From the NCBI GenBank assembly GCA_002315625.1, contig DCHH01000016.1, positions 31,558-54,158 of the forward strand: a stretch of 22,601 nt of DNA, in the 5' to 3' direction. The notes under the pieces were generated by a model, which saw only the letters and a program-made list of their open reading frames with translations, had not been told where the DNA came from and ran no database searches. Origin of the DNA: Bacteroidales bacterium UBA1757. GTDB taxonomy: Bacteria > Bacteroidota > Bacteroidia > Bacteroidales > UBA1402. A program made the translations under genes and the position numbers. Positions 9,201 through 14,996 of this stretch are shown piece by piece; position 1 is the first letter of the stretch, and the number at the start of each line of letters is the position of its first letter.

Positions 9201-12200
9201 ATTCACCTGGGGTGGTGGTTATTTCAAGTTCTGTGGGCGAGAAGAAATCAACGACGATTTCCTGATTGCCTTGCAGGTTGCTGAGTAGTAATTGTCCGCT
9301 TTGCAATGATGATGTGATATCTGTCCCATTGCACATAATAGAGACTACATGGCCACCTTCTGGAGGCAGAATGGTAAGGGCAACATCACTTCCTTTTGCT
9401 ACCAGGAAATAACTACCGGTTGTGAGAAGTTGTCCTTGGTATGTGATGCGACCTGTCTGGTTGTTTAGACTGACGGTTATTTTGGAAAGGTTGGCCATTT
9501 CGCTGTCAGGGGCGAATTCGATGTTGTATGAAGCATTTGCATCGAGTCCTGAAACCTGGATTTCACGACCTCCATTGGTTATGGCAATATCGGTGTCGTT
9601 GCATTTGACCGATTTTACAAAATATCCCTGGTCTGGAACAAGAGTCAAGGCAAAGGCGACACCTCCGTCTATCACTGTAGAGAAAGTGGAGGAAACTTCA
9701 GCCTGGTTGTAGAGAACCTTTCCGCCGCTATTGTATGCAATGTTCAGTAACAGTTTCTTGGGTGAAAAATATGCCTTGAAAGTGCCACTGAGCTGGGTCG
9801 GGTCGATGGTGTAGGTGTTGTCACTCTTTATTGTGACCTCCTTGCCGTTCATAAGCAGTTTATCGACCTCGTAACCTGTCTCGGGAACCAGTGTGAGGAC
9901 ATTTTCTGAACTCTCGGAGAAGTAGGTGGTTCCGGCAGTGACTTGCGCGCCATTGAAAAGCACCTTCCCGTGCTCAGACGACTCGAGTTTGTACCCATAT
10001 TCAACAATATTGTCGAAAGATGTCCACCCGTTTGAGAGTTTGTAGTCCATGGAACTGCCAGTCGGGACATATATTACGCAAGTTGATTTGTCGACGTTTT
10101 CAAATGCTTGGGTTTCAATATCGATGGGGGTGGAGCTGTGGAGGTATATGGATTTCAGGGTTGAACATCGGAATGCATAATTTTCGATTCTAGTGATGTT
10201 TTGGGGAATAGAAACGGTTTCAAGAGATGTGTTTCCAAATGCTTTGTATGAAATATTTGTACAACCCGAGGAAGGAAGGACGGCTTGTTTCAAAGAAGAG
10301 CAATCGGCAAACATGTAATACAAATTACAATCCTGAAGCAAGGTACAGTTGCTGAAATCGACTTTTGAAATAAGGGGACAAGAACTAAATGCATAATTGG
10401 TAATACGTCTGAGTGAAATGGGAAATATGAGTTCTCCCGATAACGAATTGCAATAAGCGAAAGCACTGGACTCAATTGTTGAAATCTTCTCTCCGTAGGG
10501 AACAGATTTAAGTGCAGAGCAGTAGTAGAAAGCATCTGAATTAATGGTCTCAATGTTTTCTCCTCCATAAACATATTCCAAAGCTGAGGCATTCTGGAAA
10601 GCTTGGTTTTGAATTATGGTTACCGTCGAAGGAAGTGTGACGGTGACCAGATGGCTGTTGTCCTTAAACGCACTCTCAATAATGGTGGTGATATTGGCAC
10701 CGGAGAGGTCGAGATGCTTTAAGCCTGTCATCAGAACGTTGATGGCGCGATAGTCTTTCATCTCCAGTGAGCCCCGCACAGAAAGGTTCTCGACCTGGCT
10801 CAGGTCAATGCCCAACGCATAGAGATTGTTGTACAGATTGCCGGGCTCAATTGTGATATCGACCTGTTTGTTTGAAATGAAATCCACTACCAAGACATCG
10901 TTTCCAGTCAGACCGGTCAGGGAAAGAGTGGTGCCAGTCAGGTTTTTGCTTGCATCTTCTCCGTTGAGAAGGATAGAACCGATACGGCAATTCGTGTTAG
11001 GTACAACAAGGAATGTTGCACTGCCCTGGTCGAGCAGTTTCAGGCGCGAACTCCTTTCAAGAATGACATCTTTATAGACCACGCTGCCCAATTCATTGGA
11101 TGTTACTTGGATGAATGAACCTCCTTGTACTTCGCTTTCGGGGGCAAATGTGACGATGAGTTCAGCATTGCCTTTGCAACCTGGTGTTGTGTAGTTCACT
11201 CCTCCGTTTTGAAGAACGGACTCTTCACCGTTGTATGTAATGGATTTGACGGCATATCCGGCATCGGGCTGAACGTTGAACGATTTGTAGTCGTCAAAAG
11301 CGCATGGAAGGTTGGTCGGCAGGGAAAGCTCCTGCCCGTTGTATGACACTTTTCCGTTCCCCACAGAGGAGACTGACAGATTGTATTGAAGTGGCTCAAA
11401 ACTGATTCTGAGTATTCCTCCGAAAATGCCAGCCGCAAGGGAAATGGTGTTGTTTTCGACCGGTATGGTGTCATTGTTGAGGCTTGCGGCGGCAAGTTTG
11501 TAGCCTTCGTCAGGGGTGACGGTGAAGACTACAGCTTTTTCGTCGTGGAAAATTATTTCTCCGTTGGCGAGCTGCCTGTCAGCCTGATAGACTTTTCCAT
11601 GTTCGCCAATTTTGACCTGATAGCCGTATTCCCGCATAATGTCATAAACCTTGTCCCAGCCTTGTTGGAGGGCAAGTTTCTTCTTCATGCCTACTGGAAC
11701 GTTTACTACGCAGGTGGAATGGTTGAGATATTCGAAGGCATTCTGTCCGACATTGATGGCTTGGTCAGTTTTCAGGTTGATTCTTTTAAATGATGAACCG
11801 AATGCGTAGCCTTCAATTCGGGAAACATTATCGGTAATATCGAAATACTCTATTTTGGTTCCATTGAGTGCGTCCCACCCGAGAGTAAAAGGTGTCTCGG
11901 GCCATTTGACGGTTTCAAGGTTATTGCAATAGCATATTTGGATAGTTCCAGCATTCTTTATTGCTGAAAGATCCAGGGCTGTAAGCGAGTTGCAACTGGT
12001 AATAGTGTAAGCAAAACTGGTGAAATCTGCAGGGAAAACGATGTTGTAGGCGGGGTCTGAAATACCACCAAAAGTGACCTTGTACAACTTGTTGCAATTG
12101 GAAAAAGCATATTGACCCATAGAAGTCACCCCAGCAGGCAGATTGACATATTCCAATGCCCCCATGTCTATAAAGGCTTCATAAGGCAAGGATGTCACAT

Positions 12201-12918
12201 CAGTCCCAGAGATGTCCAGATATTTCAAACTGGTCATCAGTCGGCGGATAACGGTAAAGTCTCCTGAATTGAGTGTGCCGGTGATTTTCAGTTTTTGAAT
12301 GGAAGAGAGTTCATATCCTTTGTCTTCAAGGGCCTCCCACAATTCGCCGGCAATTTTGTTCTCAATGGTGGCCCAAGGAGCAGACGCGCGCTGGTATATG
12401 GCAAAGTCTATAGCGCCCGGACCGCCATTATTGTGCGCTTTGACGGCCAGGACATTTCTTCCGACTTGAAAATGTTCAGATATTAGAACGACCTCATTGT
12501 AGCCGCCACCTTGGGTGATGGCATACTTTTGACCATTGACGTATAGGGTCAGTTCATCGTAGATAAAATACCGGAAAACAAAGTCCACATCTTCTTTGGA
12601 AGTTAAAGTGAACTCCCGACGAATCCAGTAACTGTCGTATTCTGATTCCCAGGTGGATTGAGAGTTCTCAATACCGCAGTACCTGTCAATAGGGCCATTA
12701 ATCTGACCCCAGGCGGAATCATCATAATCCGGTGCGTACCAATGTTTCCCGTTCTGGTCGTCAGCAGGTTCCTGGCCAGAGGCATCGATGGCGTAGAAAT
12801 ACTTGGCGGTCCATCCGCCGTCGCGCCCACCGGGAAGGACTGTAACGCTTTCTTCGGCAGACCAGACTGTGGCCGCAAAGGAGGCCAACAGGGTGAGTGA
12901 AAGAAGAAGATGTTTCAT
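3229..12918 (-). CDS. Giant BspA-like leucine-rich-repeat surface protein with Ig-like, cohesin-like, dockerin and sorting domains
   Basis: 3229 residues. Order of parts: signal peptide (1-20, ending TVWSA); a jelly-roll, galactose-binding-like domain (about 21-185, YWIRREFTL and YDELTLYVNGQKY); five BspA-type LRR_5 blocks at about 186-430, 687-985, 1232-1535, 1777-2229 and 2230-2615, with AF-x-x-C-x-x-L and P-x-x-V/I-x-x-I-G repeats; beta-rich InlB-like linkers (GHGKV-, DxGYxVK-type) after blocks 1, 2, 3 and 5; a Big_2 Ig-like domain (about 2718-2798); cohesin-like 1 (about 2800-2940); a dockerin (about 2943-3000); cohesin-like 2 (about 3020-3160); and a T9SS-type tail ending GLYIVEDKKVVIK. 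BspA-type LRR proteins bind host or bacterial surface ligands, so an adhesin role is likely; the ligand is unknown. No catalytic motif was seen. It starts 20 bases after the preceding gene, with A-rich bases in place of a Shine-Dalgarno, and the reading frame is intact throughout. Confidence 0.93.
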   Translation of the reverse strand: MKHLLLSLTLLASFAATVWSAEESVTVLPGGRDGGWTAKYFYAIDASGQEPADDQNGKHWYAPDYDDSAWGQINGPIDRYCGIENSQSTWESEYDSYWIRREFTLTSKEDVDFVFRYFIYDELTLYVNGQKYAITQGGGYNEVVLISEHFQVGRNVLAVKAHNNGGPGAIDFAIYQRASAPWATIENKIAGELWEALEDKGYELSSIQKLKITGTLNSGDFTVIRRLMTSLKYLDISGTDVTSLPYEAFIDMGALEYVNLPAGVTSMGQYAFSNCNKLYKVTFGGISDPAYNIVFPADFTSFAYTITSCNSLTALDLSAIKNAGTIQICYCNNLETVKWPETPFTLGWDALNGTKIEYFDITDNVSRIEGYAFGSSFKRINLKTDQAINVGQNAFEYLNHSTCVVNVPVGMKKKLALQQGWDKVYDIMREYGYQVKIGEHGKVYQADRQLANGEIIFHDEKAVVFTVTPDEGYKLAAASLNNDTIPVENNTISLAAGIFGGILRISFEPLQYNLSVSSVGNGKVSYNGQELSLPTNLPCAFDDYKSFNVQPDAGYAVKSITYNGEESVLQNGGVNYTTPGCKGNAELIVTFAPESEVQGGSFIQVTSNELGSVVYKDVILERSSRLKLLDQGSATFLVVPNTNCRIGSILLNGEDASKNLTGTTLSLTGLTGNDVLVVDFISNKQVDITIEPGNLYNNLYALGIDLSQVENLSVRGSLEMKDYRAINVLMTGLKHLDLSGANITTIIESAFKDNSHLVTVTLPSTVTIIQNQAFQNASALEYVYGGENIETINSDAFYYCSALKSVPYGEKISTIESSAFAYCNSLSGELIFPISLRRITNYAFSSCPLISKVDFSNCTLLQDCNLYYMFADCSSLKQAVLPSSGCTNISYKAFGNTSLETVSIPQNITRIENYAFRCSTLKSIYLHSSTPIDIETQAFENVDKSTCVIYVPTGSSMDYKLSNGWTSFDNIVEYGYKLESSEHGKVLFNGAQVTAGTTYFSESSENVLTLVPETGYEVDKLLMNGKEVTIKSDNTYTIDPTQLSGTFKAYFSPKKLLLNIAYNSGGKVLYNQAEVSSTFSTVIDGGVAFALTLVPDQGYFVKSVKCNDTDIAITNGGREIQVSGLDANASYNIEFAPDSEMANLSKITVSLNNQTGRITYQGQLLTTGSYFLVAKGSDVALTILPPEGGHVVSIMCNGTDITSSLQSGQLLLSNLQGNQEIVVDFFSPTELEITTTPGELYNNILLLGVDLAKVTSLTVSGSINQTDYRCINNILVGLKNLDLSGVETSLIPEKAFQDNSHLVTVTLPASVTAIHNSAFQNCSSLEHVYGTDNITTIYDGAFNQCSSLKELPYGDIIHTIGYYAFKYCRSIAGAVKLPGSLKVLRNSVFSNCTSITSVDMSQCTFESFEAYRMFENCTSLETITFPQSSPFSWYIDWGFLRNTAIKSLSLPDYIYHLGNESLNIPTLRSLVLQRSVPIETDSEALNGIDKALCTLYVPIGSSMDYKLSNGWSAFEKIVETGFKVELDENGAASIDGIEIFNGQTYYPTAEQIELSVIPHSGYHVKAVTLNSQAIAPEGSKYLIPLSHLSGTIKITFEINKFELQVLSTGSGVISLGESTIASGSVLSVDSASISTFALQPSQGDVVKAIRFNQQESVVQNGGSVFVTPAISRNSTLEVEFAEPSALTDVVLFNVTTGSNGTVEILSTTLLPQTSIYVKVNQKAVFDIKPERYYLVDKVILNGKDVTNTLADNRLTIENVSAESTLEVSFTLNSTISIHMENEGQLGNMLNDTQKAAITHLIVSGRLNSNDFKVMREEMPNLAILDMADADMSYLPEYAFCISNDWDNETGKKTLKEVVLPKKIENIGYCAFAGCSNLETVSFKGLNQLAYINGRAFTGTALKSIDLSDTKVTQLGDQFRYCSKLQDFVFPIGLTELGNFFYKSNIEEVDLSHCTGLVSLNSTFDNCNYLKHVVLPSQLKTIGSNTFSNCSALTEIEIPSSVTSIGSWAFYNSGLESIDLSSCNLTKIGEYSFYNCQNLASVKLPSTIETLDNSAFSECHSLTNIDLSHCQSLTAIKQNAFNWCRSLSTVSLPKSLETLGSGAFDYCQNLTSIDLSHLQHLTVIEESTFRSCRLESVVLPPNLEAIGKYAFEGNSLNSLLEIPSTVTSIGERAFASNQLAIVKVHANLPPELFNKESLGEGIQLVFVEEGRAETYKNHEVWGEYNILDKEVAVEIEVTRPGNLAIDLVEQAKTAAGVVTHLKVKGELNATDFAVMRSNMTVLYNLDMSQANVSSIPERAFYEKRVLMKVKLPQELLAIEKEAFASCSGLNDSIFFPEQLTSIGDGAFNNCSSLKYIGFNDNLQVIRSQAFNNCSSLKQELTLPTGLLSLGDHAFSNCRNLYGTVTFRPDFYQFMGSEYYWSGDGYAFKNCTGIETVDMSACEFLYQIPCGTFQSCTGLKKVLLPPYTERIDQSTFSSCSSLTNISFPNSLLYIYYNAFSECSSLKFVDLSECNNLGTIESRAFYNCLALETVNLPASVNNIGERAFANCKKLANLTAEARTPADLGEYVFENVKTGTCLLSIPTQSYYDYITAAQWGAFVQLRLSIDVTIDEGANVTYSNNADKEQPENAPQRVAGIARVAASSTAQGDAKIKDGSSLYVKEDETVTFYINPEENVSIKQVLFNDNDVTGQMVGNTFETPNMSEASSFKVLLNVDGPITVKELRLTESDVALKVAETLQLNAKVYPNNATNKKVLWSSSNEDIAKVNEQGVITGISAGTVTITATTEDGGLTQTCSVIIMSNDYYMITQDVVSFVGDEAVISLSMHNQDPVNGFQCDIYLPDGVRMQGESWNNYGIQLSDRANGHTLTSGQRSDGAYRVIVYSLQNNSFTGNEGEIIRIPITNISEAGPYQVNIKNIKVSGPNNYEFTVPDVKSQITFNDYPLGDSNGSGDVTVADATTSINYMLERWNPKFIMKAADINADGDITISDVSSTIDIVLERNYPQSVAQKTTSTKGTISSGNDRLFIEDFEMEEGSRKTIEVVLENSRSYSAFQCDIKLPESIAFATDESGKPILSLTDRRSNSHALFSSILENGSLRIVAVSMNNDSFNDNEKAILKIDFEALSAVATESLEISNIRMVESETGAEFTLDNSYASIVLHSPTSLNSLSSDRLEVWTEKNWLVISSPVQQTLRIIAADGKSMMYEVTTGENRFYFDKPGLYIVEDKKVVIK
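7591..10860 (-). repeat. Two tandem copies of a 545-residue LRR plus InlB-like supermodule inside the giant gene
   Basis: The segments encoding residues 687-1231 (9226-10860) and 1232-1776 (7591-9225) align from end to end. The openings are DITIEPGNLYNNL and EITTTPGELYNNI, exactly 545 codons apart. Both contain DNSHLVTVTLP, AFQN, VPTGSSMDYKLSNGW or VPIGSSMDYKLSNGW at the LRR end, and three InlB-like beta segments. A more divergent, shorter relative begins near residue 186. DNA identity is only local (for example AGTTTGTAGTCCATGGAACT is shared), so the duplication is not recent. Confidence 0.8.
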
Positions 12919-12938
12919 AATGGTTTTGTTTATTATTG

Positions 12939-14984
12939 TTATTGTTTTGATTCCAAAATAAGGGAGATAACCCGGGTGGCATCGCCAATGGTGATTTCGC
13001 CATCCCCGTTCACGTCAGCCTGAGCAAAAACGAAGGGCGATACGGGCCGTTCAAGGATATAGTTGATGATGCTGACCACATCGGTCACAGAGACGGTTCC
13101 ATCTCCATTGGCATCGCCGGCCAGCTTTTTGGACAGAGAACAGGAGGCGGTTTTTTCGGAAGCACGGTCCTGCCCGTCAATATCGCTGAGGATTATGTTG
13201 TCTATTCTGACCGAATCCTGAAGGAACCGGATGGAATCGGCAAAGGTGAATCCGGCAGAGAACAAAACCCCATCGTTGCCGATGAAGAGCTGATTGTCAG
13301 GTGAATGGAGGAAGAAACGGTATAAGTCACCACCCAAGGCGGACAAATTGCCCTGGTGATTGGGACACCTCTCTGTCAAATGTATTCCCTGAGAAGAAAG
13401 GCTAACTCCATTTGGCAAGTGGATGTCGAACTGTAGGGCGGTGAGAGGAGAACCGTTGGTCAAGGAAAACAGAATATTGCCGGTTGCGGATTCTGTCTCC
13501 AAGGTGAGGAAATTGGAAATGAAGACATTGCCCGAAAGACGGACAGTCTTCATAGGATTTTCCGGGTCGTTGGAATAGAGCAGAAGGGTGGTCGCAAAAG
13601 GTCCTTTTTGCTGAGGCGTGTATTCGATGGAAAGTTCCTGCTGCCCCTTGGGGACTATTGTGAAAGGAATTTCAGTGGTTGAAACGGCTGCATCGTCCAG
13701 AAACGAGACCTTGCTGACGGTAAGCTCCACCTCGCCGTCATTGCGGATGAGAAGCCTCTTTTGGGCAACTTTTTCCAACGGGATGTTGCCGAAATAGAGG
13801 GAGTCCGGAAGGGAAATCTTCGGACTTTGGATGGAGACGCCCCCCGGATAGACGGCAGAGGTGACATCCTTATCACCAGTTCCGGTAAGGATTACGTCGT
13901 ATGGAGTAAGCGGATAAGTGCCGCTTTCACCCGTCAATGCCAACTTGAAAAAGAGGATATCCCCTTCCTGTCCCGACAGCGTGGTGTTGGACAATGAGTA
14001 GAGATATAGCGAAAGAATGTTGTTCTGGAAAGAAGTGGAAATCTGGTGGCCGTCTCCCCGAGCGGAAATCCGTGCACTCCCCTCAACATACGAAAGGGCC
14101 GGAGGGAGAGCAAAGGAACATTGCAGCGCCACTATTTCTGACATGTTGTTCAAACGGAGGGCTATTTCCACCTCATCGCCCGATTTTCCTGAGGCTGAAG
14201 AAATATGCAATTCATTCACGGAGAATGCCTTTCCTGTCAGGGAAACGGTTTGGGGGCCGGTGACTGAATTGGAGCAGACAGTCATCAGACCCTCTATGTC
14301 ACCTGCGTGGTCTGGCAGGAATGTGACGGTGAGCGTCTGGCTTGCTCCTGGGGCAAGGGTCAATGAAGATTTGTCGGCTGTGAAGGCGGAGTCGGAAAAT
14401 GAAATGGAGGTGATGTCAAGCAATTCGTTTCCGACATTTTTCAACGTAATCTTCTGTGTCTTGGGAGAACCCACCGGGAGCGTTCCCCAATCGGCATTCT
14501 GAGGAAGGTCGAGCTTTGGGGAAAGGATGGTAACGGAACCTTCTGTCAGGGTGAAAGCGACGGGATTTGACTTTTTGTCGCTTGCAATCCATTCTGCGGT
14601 AAGGGGATAAGTCCCCGGTTCCTTTCCAAGACGCAGCTGGAAGGAGAAAAGTGTGCCGCTGCTTCCGCTCAAGGGTTGGAGAGACGTGGAGTAGATGAAA
14701 ATCTTCAACAGGCGGTTGGAACAGGATGTGGTAAGGGTGTGCTGGCCGGTAACCCGTTCGGGGTTAACGGAAAGGGAGCCTTCCACGTAATCCATACTTT
14801 CCGGAAGGGATATGGTGACTTGCAGGGCGGTGATTTCCTGCGAGTTCTCCATGGTGACATCAAGCGACACGACCTCCTCGGGATGACCTTGAGGAGAAGG
14901 AAAAGTCACCCGGTTCGCAGACATGGCCGACAGGGAAAGGAGGGCCAATGCCGATACCAAAAACAGTCGCAGCATGGTATGCAT
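12939..14984 (-). CDS. Secreted protein with three cohesin-like modules, two ASH/HYDIN-like domains and C-terminal dockerin
   Basis: 681 residues. The signal peptide is LRLFLVSALALLSLSAMSA; the ATG at 14984 and the one three codons later (14975) are both possible starts. Cohesin-like modules at about 24-150, 255-385 and 487-612 alternate with two ASH/HYDIN-like beta-sandwiches at about 155-253 and 388-486 (WGTLPVGSPKTQKITLKNVG, FGNIPLEKVAQKRLLIRNDG). The C-terminus is a type I dockerin at about 620-681, with two well-kept Ca-binding loops, GDANGDGTVSVTD and ADVNGDGEITIGD. There is no T9SS sorting tail, unlike the neighbours on both sides. It starts 12 bases after the protease stop codon, so it is very likely co-transcribed. 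A scaffold or adaptor role is suggested by the module order but is unproven, since cohesin-like folds in Bacteroidetes are not always dockerin receptors. Confidence 0.87.
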   Translation of the reverse strand: MHTMLRLFLVSALALLSLSAMSANRVTFPSPQGHPEEVVSLDVTMENSQEITALQVTISLPESMDYVEGSLSVNPERVTGQHTLTTSCSNRLLKIFIYSTSLQPLSGSSGTLFSFQLRLGKEPGTYPLTAEWIASDKKSNPVAFTLTEGSVTILSPKLDLPQNADWGTLPVGSPKTQKITLKNVGNELLDITSISFSDSAFTADKSSLTLAPGASQTLTVTFLPDHAGDIEGLMTVCSNSVTGPQTVSLTGKAFSVNELHISSASGKSGDEVEIALRLNNMSEIVALQCSFALPPALSYVEGSARISARGDGHQISTSFQNNILSLYLYSLSNTTLSGQEGDILFFKLALTGESGTYPLTPYDVILTGTGDKDVTSAVYPGGVSIQSPKISLPDSLYFGNIPLEKVAQKRLLIRNDGEVELTVSKVSFLDDAAVSTTEIPFTIVPKGQQELSIEYTPQQKGPFATTLLLYSNDPENPMKTVRLSGNVFISNFLTLETESATGNILFSLTNGSPLTALQFDIHLPNGVSLSSQGIHLTERCPNHQGNLSALGGDLYRFFLHSPDNQLFIGNDGVLFSAGFTFADSIRFLQDSVRIDNIILSDIDGQDRASEKTASCSLSKKLAGDANGDGTVSVTDVVSIINYILERPVSPFVFAQADVNGDGEITIGDATRVISLILESKQ

Positions 14985-14996
14985 TTTGTCAGAAGG

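Noticed and set aside
5070..12360. Dense repeated DNA, considered as a CRISPR or simple tandem-repeat array
   Set aside because: The repeats are in frame, degenerate at the DNA level and encode 23-24-residue leucine-rich repeats; there are no identical direct repeats with unique spacers.
12919..12945. TTATTG repeats between the 681-residue and giant genes, considered as a phase-variable tract
   Set aside because: The repeat is only two to three imperfect units in an AT-rich spacer and gives no sign of slippage control.
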